Shown here: one piece after another, positions 18,008 through 27,411 of the stretch
Layout of the letters: each line of letters starts with the position of its first letter
Position numbering within the stretch: the first letter of the stretch is position 1
NCBI GenBank assembly: GCA_001914405.1
Contig: MSDW01000002.1
Location: forward strand, 1 to 64,000
From: Candidatus Methanohalarchaeum thermophilum
GTDB lineage: Archaea; Halobacteriota; Methanonatronarchaeia; Methanonatronarchaeales; Methanonatronarchaeaceae
Length of the DNA stretch: 64,000 bases
Reading direction: 5' to 3'
Notes under the pieces: model-generated
The model's database searches: none
Told to the model about the DNA's origin: nothing
Seen by the model: the letters and a program-made list of their open reading frames with translations, nothing else
Made by a program: the position numbers and the translations under genes

Positions 18008-18433
18008 TTAATTAGCTCCCTTGGTCCATCCAAGGCTTTTGCTTATCTCTTCTATTTCCACATACCTGCTTTTGCTTATATCACCGGCAGCAGCGTCTTC
18101 AACTTCTGTAATTTCTTCATCTTCGTATTCGGCTGGTACTCCCATGTTTACCTCTATCCTATCTAATGCCTTTTCACCTTTCTCTTGTTTGTGTGGCACC
18201 ATATTTCTGATCGCTCGCTTAACTATTCTATCTGGGACTCTTGGGTAATGTGGGCCCCAGTCTTTACTTCCTCTATCGTATCTCTGTTTGTACTTATCAA
18301 ATATATGTTCTCTGTTTCCAGTTATAATCGCCTTTTCCGCATTTAGAATAACTATTTTCTCGCCTTCAAGCGCTTTCTCTGCTATATGAGTCGCTAATCT
18401 ACCTAGTATAGAACCTTTGGCATCTATTATCAT
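18008..18433 (-). CDS. rpl13: 50S ribosomal protein L13 (uL13)
   Basis: This encodes 141 residues. MIIDAKGSILGRLATHIAEK, then NAEKAIITGNRE and PHKQEKGEKALDRIEVNMG identify archaeal L13. It begins four bases after the L18e stop behind AGGTTGAT. About 85 bp separate it from S9, the largest gap within the L18e-L13-S9-RpoN run, so an internal promoter is possible. Confidence 0.96.
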   Translation of the reverse strand: MIIDAKGSILGRLATHIAEKALEGEKIVILNAEKAIITGNREHIFDKYKQRYDRGSKDWGPHYPRVPDRIVKRAIRNMVPHKQEKGEKALDRIEVNMGVPAEYEDEEITEVEDAAAGDISKSRYVEIEEISKSLGWTKGAN

Positions 18434-18437
18434 TTTA

Positions 18438-18791
18438 TCAACCTATTATCGTTATTCCGCTGCCCTTTGGGTTTTTTTGGATTAATTCTTCTATGCTAAG
18501 GTGTTCTCCATCAGCCTGTTTTATTTTAGTAATGGCTGTATCAGAGAAATCTAAAGCGGCTATATTCACCGGTTTTTCTAGTCTACCCGATCCCAAAACT
18601 TTTCCTGGAACAATTATATCTTCTCCTTCTTTTACATGCCTATTGATCTTGCTTATATTAACTTCACTGTAATTGCTTCTAGGTTTTTCAAGTCTTTCAG
18701 CAATATCCTTCCAGATTTTGGTTCCTTCCTGATGTGATTTTTGTTTGAGTTTTTTAACTAGTTTTCGTATCCTTGGATTCTTTTTACTCAT
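18438..18791 (-). CDS. rpl18e: 50S ribosomal protein L18e (eL18)
   Basis: This encodes 117 residues from the ATG at 18791. A GAGGTG site lies 6 nt ahead of it, which excludes the longer GTG start at 18800. KNPRIRKLVKKLKQKSHQ opens the protein, and VPGKVLGSGRLEKPVNIAAL is the conserved core of L18e/L15-type proteins. It closely follows NDP kinase, linking the L7Ae-S28e-L24e-ndk group to the L18e group. Confidence 0.95.
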   Translation of the reverse strand: MSKKNPRIRKLVKKLKQKSHQEGTKIWKDIAERLEKPRSNYSEVNISKINRHVKEGEDIIVPGKVLGSGRLEKPVNIAALDFSDTAITKIKQADGEHLSIEELIQKNPKGSGITIIG

Positions 18792-18811
18792 TAAATCCAC
18801 CTCTACCTCTT

Positions 18812-19228
18812 TTAGTAGTTATGCAATTCTTCTTCATCGAAGTACATATTTAGCTCTCTTTCAGCTGTTTCTTTTGAGTCAGCAGCGTGTACTACATTTT
18901 GTTCTATATCTAGAGCATAGTCTCCTCTTATAGTCCCAGGACTTGCTTCTGAGGGATTTGTTGCTCCTATCATATCTCTTATAACTGAAACTGCATTCTG
19001 GCCTTCTATTGCCATTGCTACTATTGGTGAAGATGTTATGTATGATATTAGTTCACTGAAAAATTCCTTGTCTTTGTGCTCTTCGTAGTGTTCCTCGGCC
19101 ATCTCTTCATCCAACCAGATCATTTTCATTCCTACGATCTTGAGGCCTCTATCTTCAACGCGTTTAATTACCTCTCCAACCAAGCCTCTTTCCACTCCAT
19201 CTGGCTTAACAGCTAAAAAAGTCTTCAT
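18812..19228 (-). CDS. ndk: Nucleoside diphosphate kinase
   Basis: This encodes 138 residues. It transfers the gamma phosphate of ATP to NDPs through a phospho-histidine. [16 protein letters not shown] is the N-terminal motif and the catalytic His is H114 in NVVHAADS; the RGDYA segment precedes it. Length is normal. It follows L24e by 24 bp in the classical L7Ae-S28e-L24e-NDK order of Euryarchaeota. Confidence 0.97.
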   Translation of the reverse strand: MKTFLAVKPDGVERGLVGEVIKRVEDRGLKIVGMKMIWLDEEMAEEHYEEHKDKEFFSELISYITSSPIVAMAIEGQNAVSVIRDMIGATNPSEASPGTIRGDYALDIEQNVVHAADSKETAERELNMYFDEEELHNY

Positions 19229-19252
19229 AGTTATTTACAGCCTGATTTAGTT

Positions 19253-19429
19253 TTACTTTTCTGTTTTTGCCCACTCTACATCTCGAGGTCTTCTTTTCAG
19301 ACCTAGCATGTTTTTTTGGCACTTGGATGAACAGAAATAATAGACCTCGCCGTTGGTCTTTACATACATCTTTCCTCGGCCAGGCCTAATCGAGTCCCCA
19401 CAGAAGCTGCATTCTCTTTCTTCAACCAC
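19253..19429 (-). CDS. rpl24e: 50S ribosomal protein L24e (eL24)
   Basis: This encodes 58 residues from a GTG start; AGGTGAT lies 7-13 nt ahead and overlaps the S28e stop. The zinc-binding pattern is complete: RECSFCGDSIRPGRGKMYV, then VYYFCSSKCQKNM, giving C-x2-C and C-x3-C. It ends RRPRDVEWAKTEK. It is a small large-subunit protein near the subunit interface. Its size and position between S28e and NDK leave little doubt. Confidence 0.95.
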   Translation of the reverse strand: MVEERECSFCGDSIRPGRGKMYVKTNGEVYYFCSSKCQKNMLGLKRRPRDVEWAKTEK

Positions 19430-19435
19430 CCTAAA

Positions 19436-19648
19436 TCACCTTGCGGATATCTCTTTGGCTTCTCTTGAGGTATCCAGTAACATCAATATATCTCCTTCTC
19501 TTACTGGACCCATCACGTTTCTAGTGATTATTCTTCCCTTGTTACTGTCCTCTAGAACCCTGCATTTAACTTGTACTGCTTCTCCATGCATACCGGTTCT
19601 ATCTAGGACCTCAATTACTTCCGCTGGAGTTGCTTCATTGTCCGTCAT
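19436..19648 (-). CDS. rps28e: 30S ribosomal protein S28e (eS28)
   Basis: This encodes 70 residues. [20 protein letters not shown], then [20 protein letters not shown] and the terminal ESREA-like [11 protein letters not shown] are the S28e hallmarks, an OB-fold protein of the small-subunit platform. It starts at ATG, 31 bp after L7Ae, and its stop overlaps the L24e ribosome site. Confidence 0.97.
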   Translation of the reverse strand: MTDNEATPAEVIEVLDRTGMHGEAVQVKCRVLEDSNKGRIITRNVMGPVREGDILMLLDTSREAKEISAR

Positions 19649-19679
19649 TTTATTTTTCCACTTTTCTTATTTTATTTTT

Positions 19680-20048
19680 TTATTCCTTCAGTTCATTAAC
19701 TTTACTAGAAATTTCTTCAATTAATTCATTTGCTTGGCCGGGATCGGTAACGGCAACGGCAGAAGAAGAGACATTTATGCCAGCAGCTGCTCCTAGATCA
19801 TTCTGGCTAGGGACATAAATATATGGGACATCGTTTTCCTTCGCCAGCATTGGCAAGTGAGCTACTATTTCTTCCGGCTCAACATCTTCTGCTATAACAA
19901 TTAGTTCCGCAGTTCCTCGTTCCAGTGCCTTGGTTACCTCATTAGTTCCCTTTGAAATTTTTCCAGTATCTCTAGCTAACTCAACAGATTCTAAAGATTT
20001 ATCTGCCAAATCTTGTGGTACTTCAAAATTTACATAAACTTTTGACAC
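19680..20048 (-). CDS. rpl7ae: 50S ribosomal protein L7Ae (eL8)
   Basis: This encodes 122 residues from a GTG start behind a strong GGAGGT at 6 nt. It binds kink-turns in 23S rRNA, box C/D and H/ACA guide RNAs and RNase P. The RNA-binding signature [13 protein letters not shown] is complete, and [18 protein letters not shown] is the second contact loop. It is the first gene of the run. The ~50 bp before it are AT-rich and probably hold the promoter. Confidence 0.97.
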   Translation of the reverse strand: MSKVYVNFEVPQDLADKSLESVELARDTGKISKGTNEVTKALERGTAELIVIAEDVEPEEIVAHLPMLAKENDVPYIYVPSQNDLGAAAGINVSSSAVAVTDPGQANELIEEISSKVNELKE

Positions 20049-20742
20049 ATCAATACCTCCTTCAGACTAAAGTCTTCATTATTCATCGGATAAGGAGAAA
20101 ACTTAACTCTCTCTTTCAATATTCCTTTTAGTTAATAAAACCAATGTTTCAATATACTTTTTCGAGGGAAATTTAATACAATACCCCTACCTCGAGTAAG
20201 TAATCAAATACGTCTATCCCAACTTATCCTGTTAAGGATAATGAAAAATGTGGAGTAACTTTTACCTTGCTCACCTTCTGTTCGCAAGAAGTGAGCTTCC
20301 GATGCGACGACGAATGCCTTAGTTAGAGAGTGGTTTGCTTTAACATTGCGGCATATTCCACTGCATCTCGAATAAAATACGTCAAACCTATGTGTTCCTT
20401 AAGAGAGGACATGTATCAGGACACGTGCCATGCACTAACCCATAAATGTTCCCTGTATCCACCCTATCAGCCGACTCCACACCAATCTCTCACTTTACTT
20501 CTCAGAGGCTTCAAGTTTACCCCAAAACCTATTTGATGTCGGCTATGGGGCCTTAATTATTACCTCAAGGCTTGAGATTGTTTTTTGATAAGGCAGGTAA
20601 TCCAACTAACTGCCAGTTAACCCTATTTTACTTACTCGAAATATTTAAGTTTTTTTGGGTGATTCATCCTCCTCCCTGAGATCAGAGACTCAAGTAAGAA
20701 GTCTATCCAACCAATAGGATAAAACTTTTGGTTAATTATTTT
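20049..20742. other. Non-coding zone between gltX and rpl7ae with repeat copy C
   Basis: Seven hundred bases without an intact gene. From about 20281 to 20724 lies the third copy of the ~0.45-kb repeat, ending in a long-form hairpin that abuts the gltX stop. Minus-strand text such as FYSRCSGICRNVKANHS may be a decayed zinc-ribbon tail of a TnpB-like protein, but this reading is weak. Confidence 0.55.
20281..20724 (+). repeat. Copy C of the ~0.45-kb repeat with terminal hairpin unit
   Basis: Blocks in order: GAGTGGTTTGCTTTAACATT; CCTCAAGGCTTGAGATTG with TTTTTTGATA; AATCCAACTAACTGCCAG; ATATTTAAGT; and the hairpin CCCTGAGATCAGAGACTCAAG with a TCCAACCAATAGGATAAAA tail (20659-20724). It ends 20 bp from the gltX stop codon. 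Confidence 0.65.
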
Positions 20743-22431
20743 TTACCTATGGGCGTAACAGACCGTTAGAGGGTTCTTTGAATCTACTCTGCAGAAGCCA
20801 AATCTTTCGAATTGTATTATTTCTCCAATATCTAGTTTCCCGGTCAATGGCTCTGTGATGCCTCTTATCTCTTTATCTTTTCTTAGGACCTTAGTTTCTA
20901 TGTTTTCATCTGTTACCCATTGTACAATCTTTACTCCGTCCTGTATCACTGAAAGATCGTTATTGACATATTCTGCTATATAGGGGTCTTTGTTTTTTAA
21001 TTTGATGTTGTATAGATCCTTTAATCTAATTAATTCGTTTAACTCAATTTTCTGTGCATCTTTTTTTGGTATATACAACTTAGGGTTTTCTTCTACATCT
21101 ATCTTCCTAGTTTCTTCTTTATCCGGATGGAGTGGAGGGGTTGAATTTTTTGATTTGGCATTTTTTACTTTGATCTCAATGGGATCCGGAACAAAGAAGT
21201 ATCTATTAGCGTTTTCATCTATAACTTTTCTGTTCTGGGAGTACAAATTTTTCCAGCTAAATTCTGCATCTACTTCGGATAGACCTAATTCCTTGACTGA
21301 TTCTCTTATTGCTTCTGGTCTGATTCCTCTTCGCTTTAAAGCTCGTATTGTTCCTAGTCTTAAATCATCCCATCCGCTGAATTCTCCGGAGTCAATTCCT
21401 TTCTTAATCTTTCTAGTAGATAGTTCGACTTCTTCGATATTTAGATGTCCATGGTGTATGTACTCTGGTTTTTCCCAGTCTAGGTAATCAAAGATGTATT
21501 TCTGTCTTTTTTCGCTTGGTATATGGTCCTTACCTCTTATCACATGGGAGACATCAAGGAGGTGGTCGTCTACTGCTACTGAGAAATTCATTAAGGGATA
21601 TACATTGTATTTTTTACCATATCTTGGATGTGGGGAATCTACTATTCTAAACGCGGGCCACTCTCTTATAGCTGGATCCGGATGATCTAGTTCAGTTTTT
21701 ATTCTTAAAGCTGCTTTTCCTTCTTGGTACATTCCATTTAACATCTTATTCCATTCTTTGAGATTTTCTTCCGCATTTCTTTCTCTGCAGGGACAAGGCT
21801 TTCCTTTAACTCTTAGATCTCTGAACTCTTTTTCTCTGCATTTACATACATAGGCAGCTTCTCTCTTGATTAACTTCTCTGCTATTCTGTAGTATTCGTT
21901 TATTTTTTCTCCTTGGATTATTTCTTCATCAACCTCTACATTTAAATACTCTAGATCTTCTCTTATCATATCATATGCTGGTGGGTAGACTCTATTTGGA
22001 TCTGTGTCTTCTATTCTTAATATGAAATCACCATCGTATCTTTTGACATATTCGTCGTTTAATATCACTGCTCTAGCGTGGCCTATGTGTAGAGGACCGC
22101 TTGGATTTGGTGCAAATCTCATTCTAACATCTGAGGTGTCACCAGGTAGGTCCGGAAGGTTTTTTTCTTCTTTTTTATCTTCTTCTAGTAGTCCAGGAGA
22201 TAGTTCTTTTAGTTTTTCTCTTTGTTTTTCCTTTGATTGGGAATTAATTTCTTCTATAGTTTTCTTGACTAGTTCCTTTACTTCGTTAGCTTTCTTTCTG
22301 TACTCAGGGTTTTCTCCCATAACTTTGCTCATTACTGCTCCTATCTCTGCTTCTCCATCGTATTTTACTGCATTATGTAATGTAAACTTCTTTATTTCGT
22401 CTTTTATCTCCTTGTTTGTTTCTTTGTTCAT
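20743..22431 (-). CDS. gltX: Glutamyl-tRNA synthetase (archaeal type)
   Basis: This encodes 562 residues, typical of the archaeal/eukaryotic GluRS family with its ~100-residue N-terminal helical extension. It charges tRNA-Glu and, in organisms lacking GlnRS, usually also tRNA-Gln for later amidation. The HIGH motif is at 115-118 in GPLHIGHARA, the KMSKS equivalent is ELSTRKIKKGID, and a zinc-like cluster CKCREKEF...GKPCPCRE lies near 200. The C-terminal beta-barrel anticodon domain is complete. It is the last gene of the rpoK-eno-S2-mvk-ipk-idi-rnj-gltX run. Confidence 0.96.
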   Translation of the reverse strand: MNKETNKEIKDEIKKFTLHNAVKYDGEAEIGAVMSKVMGENPEYRKKANEVKELVKKTIEEINSQSKEKQREKLKELSPGLLEEDKKEEKNLPDLPGDTSDVRMRFAPNPSGPLHIGHARAVILNDEYVKRYDGDFILRIEDTDPNRVYPPAYDMIREDLEYLNVEVDEEIIQGEKINEYYRIAEKLIKREAAYVCKCREKEFRDLRVKGKPCPCRERNAEENLKEWNKMLNGMYQEGKAALRIKTELDHPDPAIREWPAFRIVDSPHPRYGKKYNVYPLMNFSVAVDDHLLDVSHVIRGKDHIPSEKRQKYIFDYLDWEKPEYIHHGHLNIEEVELSTRKIKKGIDSGEFSGWDDLRLGTIRALKRRGIRPEAIRESVKELGLSEVDAEFSWKNLYSQNRKVIDENANRYFFVPDPIEIKVKNAKSKNSTPPLHPDKEETRKIDVEENPKLYIPKKDAQKIELNELIRLKDLYNIKLKNKDPYIAEYVNNDLSVIQDGVKIVQWVTDENIETKVLRKDKEIRGITEPLTGKLDIGEIIQFERFGFCRVDSKNPLTVCYAHR

Positions 22432-22455
22432 TTTATCACTTATCTAGGGTTCTTT

Positions 22456-23796
22456 TTAGGATTTTAATAGTAGTTCTTGTCCGTTTCTTAGTATATGTAC
22501 ATCTTCTCCAAATGTGTATCCTAGGTTTTCTGCTAGTTCTGCGTAAGAGCTAGCGAAGTCTAGTCCTCCGTGTGCTGGGATCACGTGTTCTGGTTCTGTC
22601 ATTTCTAGTATATCGTAATGGTCCTGTCTTGAAGCGTGGCCGGAGACGTGGACATCTTTGAATAGTCTTGCTCCTTGCATCTCTAATTTAGTTTCCAGGG
22701 AGTATCTATTGGCTTTTGTTAGGGGGTTTGGTATTACATTTGCGGAGAAAATAACTTGGTCGCCTTCATCTATTTCTAGTGGTAATGTTCCGTCGGCTAT
22801 TCTTTTTAGGCTTGAACCAGGTTCTCCTTGATGGCCCGTTAAGATTATTAGGTAGTTTTCTTTTCCGTTTTTGTTTACTTTTTTAAGGATTTCTTCTCTT
22901 CCTCTTGGAGTCCCAAAGATACCTACATTGTCTGGTAGATCTATTATGCCCATTTGTTCAGCTGTTCCTACATATTTTTCCATTGATCTTCCGATTAAAA
23001 TTGGTCTTCTATCCATATCTTTTGCTGCTTCTACGATGGATTTGATCCTAGCTACATGCGAGGAAAAAGTTGTTACAAAAACTCCTTTTTCTTTGTTTGC
23101 TTGATGAAGCGTGTCCCAGACCATTTCTCTTGCTATTGACTCTGAAGGTGTTCTTCCTTCTTCTTTGATTCTTGTTGAATCCATTATTGCTGCAATTATG
23201 TTTTCTTCTTGGTTTATCTCTTGTAGTCTATCTGTATCTGTTTTTTCACCTAAAACTGGGTTATTATCAAGTTTAAAGTCTAATGTGTACATTATAGATC
23301 CTTCTGATGTATGTAAAACGGGGATAGCACAGTCTGGGATACTATGTTGTGCTTTAACAAATTCGAGTTCTATGTCTGGTGTTAATAGATATTTTCTACC
23401 GGTTTCTAGGGTGTAAACTGGGTTATCTACTTCAAATTTTTCCTCCGATTTTATTTCTTTCTCTATCAATTTGACTGTAAAGGGAGTTGCAACTATGGGA
23501 GCTTCATATCTGTGCGCTAATTTTGATAGTCCTCCAATATGATCTAGGTGGCCGTGTGAACAGACTATTCCTACAATTTCTCCTTTCATGTCATTTAATA
23601 CGGTGTCATCTGGGATTGCTCCGATATCTATTAGGTCAAGTGAATGCATTTTCTCTGTACGTGTTTCTTCATGAACCTGGACTCTATCCAAGTATAAGCC
23701 AATATCAAAGATGATTATTTTATCCTCTATTCTAATTGCAGTCATGTTCCTTCCGACTTCTTCATATCCTCCAATTGCTTTAATTCCAACATCCAT
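22456..23796 (-). CDS. rnj: Ribonuclease J (beta-CASP metallo-beta-lactamase)
   Basis: This encodes 446 residues. It is a 5'-3' exoribonuclease/endonuclease of mRNA and rRNA processing. GGYEEVGRNM opens the metallo-beta-lactamase domain. The metal motif is SHGHLDHIGG at 80-89, with later ligands in VKAQHSIPD and YTLDFKLDNNP. The beta-CASP domain runs from about residue 200, and HVSGHASRQD plus EPEHVIPAHGG complete the active site. A GGAGAG site precedes the ATG. Many haloarchaea carry a GGPP synthase gene between rnj and gltX; here none is present. Confidence 0.95.
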   Translation of the reverse strand: MDVGIKAIGGYEEVGRNMTAIRIEDKIIIFDIGLYLDRVQVHEETRTEKMHSLDLIDIGAIPDDTVLNDMKGEIVGIVCSHGHLDHIGGLSKLAHRYEAPIVATPFTVKLIEKEIKSEEKFEVDNPVYTLETGRKYLLTPDIELEFVKAQHSIPDCAIPVLHTSEGSIMYTLDFKLDNNPVLGEKTDTDRLQEINQEENIIAAIMDSTRIKEEGRTPSESIAREMVWDTLHQANKEKGVFVTTFSSHVARIKSIVEAAKDMDRRPILIGRSMEKYVGTAEQMGIIDLPDNVGIFGTPRGREEILKKVNKNGKENYLIILTGHQGEPGSSLKRIADGTLPLEIDEGDQVIFSANVIPNPLTKANRYSLETKLEMQGARLFKDVHVSGHASRQDHYDILEMTEPEHVIPAHGGLDFASSYAELAENLGYTFGEDVHILRNGQELLLKS

Positions 23797-23798
23797 TT

Positions 23799-24860
23799 CT
23801 ATCTCTCCTTGTAACTTCTACTTTCTAACCATTCTTTAGTGTATCCTGTTATTACAGGCTTTTTTTTCTTTAATTCATCTACATTTTTGCTTCCTGTTAA
23901 AAACATAGCAACCTTCAATCCTTCTTTATAAGCTTTTAAAGTTTCTATTAATTTATCATAGTCATTTAGAGCTGGTTCAACTAGTGGTAAAGCAGCTCCA
24001 GCTATATCGGCTCCTAATGCAATAGATTTTGCGATATCCAATCCGGATCTTACTCCACCAGTAGATAAAAGCTGTAGGCCTATATCTGCTTCTATTAAAC
24101 TTGCGACAGTAGGTATACCCCAATTAGTGAATTCATCGCCTAGTTTCTCCTTCAGACTGTTTCCATCGTTTCTTGCTCTTATTTTTTCGACTGTAGCCCA
24201 GTTGGTTCCACCTCTACCGCTTATGTCTATGGCTTGAACTCCTGCATCCTTCAATTTATTTGCGACTTCTCTAGAAATTCCAGCTCCAGTTTCTTTTATT
24301 AGTACTGGAAGTTTTAAAGACTCTGTTATCTCTTTTAGTCCATTTAAAAATCCTTTTGCTTCGGTATCTCCTTCCAGTTGAATTGATTCCTGTAAAAAAT
24401 TTAAGTGGACTGCAAGCACATCGGCGTCTATCATTTTGATTGCTTGTTCGATCTTAGATAGGTCATAATCTTTAGCGATCTGGGGAGCACCTATATTTGC
24501 TATTTTCATCGCATCTTCAGCTTCTTCTGCCACCACTTCCAGTGAATCACTCAAATCATCGTTTTCTATTGCCGCTCTCTGGCTTCCTACTCCAATTCCT
24601 ATGTTCAGTTGGTTAGCGGCTTTTGCCAGTCTTCTGTTGACTTTTTTTAGCTCCGGATGGCCTCCAGTTATTGCTGGTATTAAAAATGGAAAATCGAATT
24701 TTTGGCCTAGAAACTGGGTTTTGGTTTTTACTTCGCTTTTATCTATTTCTGGAATAGCATTGTGAACCAATTTAACATCTTTAAACCCGGTTTTTCCCTT
24801 TTCGACATCGTAATTTTTACATATTACTATATGATCAAGTTTTCTTTCCTTTATCGTCAT
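23799..24860 (-). CDS. fni: Isopentenyl-diphosphate delta-isomerase, type 2
   Basis: This encodes 353 residues from the ATG at 24860, which has GAGGT 6 nt upstream; a start six codons earlier is less likely. It is an FMN-dependent enzyme converting IPP to DMAPP. The start TIKERKLDHIVIC is the family signature, PFLIPAITGGHPELKKVN carries the FMN contact, and KETGAGISREVANKLKDAG and STGGVRSGLDIAKSIALGAD form the barrel phosphate-binding end. The gene overlaps the 3' end of ipk by 26 bp, implying coupled translation of consecutive pathway steps. Confidence 0.96.
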   Translation of the reverse strand: MTIKERKLDHIVICKNYDVEKGKTGFKDVKLVHNAIPEIDKSEVKTKTQFLGQKFDFPFLIPAITGGHPELKKVNRRLAKAANQLNIGIGVGSQRAAIENDDLSDSLEVVAEEAEDAMKIANIGAPQIAKDYDLSKIEQAIKMIDADVLAVHLNFLQESIQLEGDTEAKGFLNGLKEITESLKLPVLIKETGAGISREVANKLKDAGVQAIDISGRGGTNWATVEKIRARNDGNSLKEKLGDEFTNWGIPTVASLIEADIGLQLLSTGGVRSGLDIAKSIALGADIAGAALPLVEPALNDYDKLIETLKAYKEGLKVAMFLTGSKNVDELKKKKPVITGYTKEWLESRSYKER

Positions 24861-25593
24861 ATTCGACCTCTGTCCCAATGTTTTTGCCTTTTATGAATTT
24901 TTCAAGTGCTTTTCTTTTTTTAGCATTGAAGATATATGATTTGGCTCGGGTTTTTAAAAGCTCATTTACTTTGTTTAACATTCCTCCCGTGACATCAGTT
25001 GAATTAGATTCTCCTATATTTTCTAAATCGGTTTGGGTGATTAAATCGATCTTTTGATTGTTTTTATCTAATACGGGAGTAGTTGTAGCCATACCAACTT
25101 TATTTGGTTTAAGTTCCTGAGCTAAGAAGGAAACTAATCGATCACCAGATAATACACTTGCTCTATTTTTGGTATCTAAAACCATGTCACCATACAGGAG
25201 AGGTATATAGCCCTCCTTGAGTGCTTGTCTTATTGTATTTAATTCTAGATCTATTATCTCTCCATTTTCCGTTCTTGTAATTGATGAAGGATGAATCGTG
25301 TAAGCTGGTATTTTTTCTTTATTTAAAGAGTCCTTAAATAACCTATTTAATTCCCTAACTGAATCTTGTACCTTTAGAATAGAAAATAAATCCTTGTTTG
25401 TTGATTTTTTATTTAATTTAAATTTCTTGACTAATGGGTGTCCGAAGGACCCAGCTCCATGAATTAGTATTAATCGATCTGAGTTGATTCCCTTACTTAT
25501 CTCTCTTGCTATACGATTTATCTCGTGGGTATCTGGGGTTTTATAACTGTCCTTATCTGTTATTAAGCTTCCACCGATTTTAATTATTTTCAT
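24835..25593 (-). CDS. ipk: Isopentenyl phosphate kinase
   Basis: This encodes 252 residues of the amino acid kinase fold. It phosphorylates isopentenyl phosphate to IPP, the last step of the archaeal mevalonate pathway. KIIKIGGSLITDK is the phosphate loop, and the catalytic His is H52 in HGAGSFGHPLV. LLYGDMVLD and GDRLVSFLAQ are the nucleotide-site strands, and DVTGGMLNKV is the late motif. The ATG overlaps the mvk stop (ATGA). The gene supports a route that decarboxylates before the second phosphorylation. Confidence 0.96.
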   Translation of the reverse strand: MKIIKIGGSLITDKDSYKTPDTHEINRIAREISKGINSDRLILIHGAGSFGHPLVKKFKLNKKSTNKDLFSILKVQDSVRELNRLFKDSLNKEKIPAYTIHPSSITRTENGEIIDLELNTIRQALKEGYIPLLYGDMVLDTKNRASVLSGDRLVSFLAQELKPNKVGMATTTPVLDKNNQKIDLITQTDLENIGESNSTDVTGGMLNKVNELLKTRAKSYIFNAKKRKALEKFIKGKNIGTEVEYDDKGKKT

Positions 25594-26561
25594 CTGACTT
25601 CTACTCCTTTGGCTGTTATTTGATCGGCTATAACTTCACCGTCTCTTACTTTTATAGCGTTTTTGATTTCTTCTTTTCTATCTCCTAGAGCCACCATACA
25701 TCCTCCTCCTCCAGCACCGGTTAATTTTGATCCCCATGCACCAACCTTTCTAGTACTATAAATTAGTTCAGATAGTTTTAGGTTGCTTACATTCAGTGCA
25801 TCTAGAATTCCTTGATTTATATCCATAAGTTGTCCTACTTTTCTGAGTTTTCGGTTTTCTAGTGCTTTTTCTCCTTTTAGAGTAATTTTTCCAATATCAT
25901 CTATAAGAGGGTCAATTATCTCTGAGTTTTCTATTTTAAGTTTTTTTACTTTTTTCACCAGTTTAGATGTGCTTGATTCCTGCCTTGTAGAGCCTACGAC
26001 TATTGGGAGATCCATCTTCTCCTTTTTCGTGAGTGTTTCTCCTGGAATTACTTTTGTTATTCCTCCCATCGCTGAGGTAAATGTATCGCAGGGGCTTGCT
26101 CCTCCTTGAACTTCTTTCTCGATTTTGTATGATTTATTCGCTATTTCTCGTTTATCGAAATTTAGGCCATAGAACTTATTTAGTGCAGCTATTAGAGAAA
26201 CTGTTAATGCTGCTGAAGACCCTAATCCTCCTGCAGGAGGTAATTCACTTGTTATATTTATTTCAAAACCAGAATTATCCCTTATTTCCCTTTTTATTAA
26301 ATCTATTGCAGTTTTTATGTACTCCAAAGAAGGAAAAGATCTCTTTAATTTATTTTTTAATTTAAATCCGTCTTCAGAGTATTCAAAAGATATTTCTTTG
26401 AATGAAAGATCATTTGGATGGATCAATATCTCTTTATCACTTCTTTCTTCCAGTTCTATTTTTATTCTTTTATTTATAGCAGACGCCATAGCTGGTTGGT
26501 TGTATACAACAGCGTGTTCACCGAATAAGTAGACTTTCCCTGGTGCCGTTGTCGTTATCAT
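25590..26561 (-). CDS. mvk: Mevalonate kinase
   Basis: This encodes 323 residues from the ATG at 26561; a GTG at 26570 is possible but would sit too close to the AAGGT site. It phosphorylates mevalonate. The GHMP signatures are APGKVYLFGEHAVVYNQPA at the N-terminus, the ATP loop LPPAGGLGSSAALTVS, and KLTGAGGGGCMVAL at the C-terminus. The gene lies in the MEMO-mvk-ipk-idi2 run with overlaps, so the three isoprenoid enzymes are made together. Confidence 0.96.
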   Translation of the reverse strand: MITTTAPGKVYLFGEHAVVYNQPAMASAINKRIKIELEERSDKEILIHPNDLSFKEISFEYSEDGFKLKNKLKRSFPSLEYIKTAIDLIKREIRDNSGFEINITSELPPAGGLGSSAALTVSLIAALNKFYGLNFDKREIANKSYKIEKEVQGGASPCDTFTSAMGGITKVIPGETLTKKEKMDLPIVVGSTRQESSTSKLVKKVKKLKIENSEIIDPLIDDIGKITLKGEKALENRKLRKVGQLMDINQGILDALNVSNLKLSELIYSTRKVGAWGSKLTGAGGGGCMVALGDRKEEIKNAIKVRDGEVIADQITAKGVEVR

Positions 26562-26575
26562 ATGGTTCACTTACC

Positions 26576-27352
26576 TTACTTGAAACACATTGATACATAG
26601 CCCACTACCTGGCTCTCGTCTCCTGTCTGATCTGCACTGGTTGAGTACTCTATGAACTCAGATTCTAAACCTAACTTCTTAGAGTAATTCATTAATGTAG
26701 CTATTGGGCCATATCCACATATAGATAAATTATTTTGTCTAATCAAATCGTAAAATCCTTTTACGTCAAGTTCCTCGATCTTTTTCCTAGCTTCCATGTC
26801 CTGTCTTTTTGCAATCTCTAACGGCTGATAGTGTGTGAAATCGCTACTTGCAACTATGGAAATATCCCTTTCCTCACTTATTTCCGCTAATCTCTCTCCT
26901 AGTTTTTTCGTTGTTTCTTCATCTTGTATTGACATACATATTGGGATTATCTGAAAGTCATCAAAGAAGTATTGTAATATTGGAACCTGAACTTCTATTG
27001 AGTGTTCTCTCTTATGAGCCCTTTCATCGAATACTCCAATATCTCTAAGTCTCTCTGAAATTTCTTTATTGACCTCTACCTGTCCTAGCGGGGTTTCCCA
27101 ATCTTGGTCTGAAAGCGCTATTCCGCTTCCTATTCCATGGTGATTTGGGCCTAAAATAACATAGTTAGATGCTTCTTTTAAGCTTGCAATTGATTTTACC
27201 GCAGTCTTACCAGAATAAATGTATCCAGCGTGAGGAGAAACCGCTGCTTTGGCTTTTTTACTTAAATTATTTCCGGCATATTTTTTTATATCCTGCTTCA
27301 GCTTTTTCTTTGAGTTTGGATAAAACTTACCAGCTACTGCAGGTTTTCTCAT
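26576..27352 (-). CDS. MEMO1-family protein (AmmeMemoRadiSam protein B)
   Basis: This encodes 258 residues. RKPAVAGKFYP, SPHAGYIYSGKTA, LGPNHHGIGS and ASSDFTHYQP are the conserved blocks, with the metal-binding His residues of the LigB/dioxygenase-like fold. It ends TGDESQVVGYVSM. The biochemical role in archaea is not settled. Comparative genomics links MEMO to AMMECR1 and a radical SAM enzyme, and an AMMECR1 protein is encoded elsewhere in this window (about 60.6 kb). It sits between S2 and mvk, as in many Euryarchaeota. Confidence 0.93.
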   Translation of the reverse strand: MRKPAVAGKFYPNSKKKLKQDIKKYAGNNLSKKAKAAVSPHAGYIYSGKTAVKSIASLKEASNYVILGPNHHGIGSGIALSDQDWETPLGQVEVNKEISERLRDIGVFDERAHKREHSIEVQVPILQYFFDDFQIIPICMSIQDEETTKKLGERLAEISEERDISIVASSDFTHYQPLEIAKRQDMEARKKIEELDVKGFYDLIRQNNLSICGYGPIATLMNYSKKLGLESEFIEYSTSADQTGDESQVVGYVSMCFK

Positions 27353-27411
27353 CCTAATTCCTTTTTATTTATTAAAGAAAAATAATTCTTTGTTTTTTGT
27401 TTGATTTTTTT

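Noticed and set aside
20330-20536. A 68-codon plus-strand open frame
   Set aside because: It lies in repeat copy C, has no ribosome site and is not kept open in copies A, B or D.
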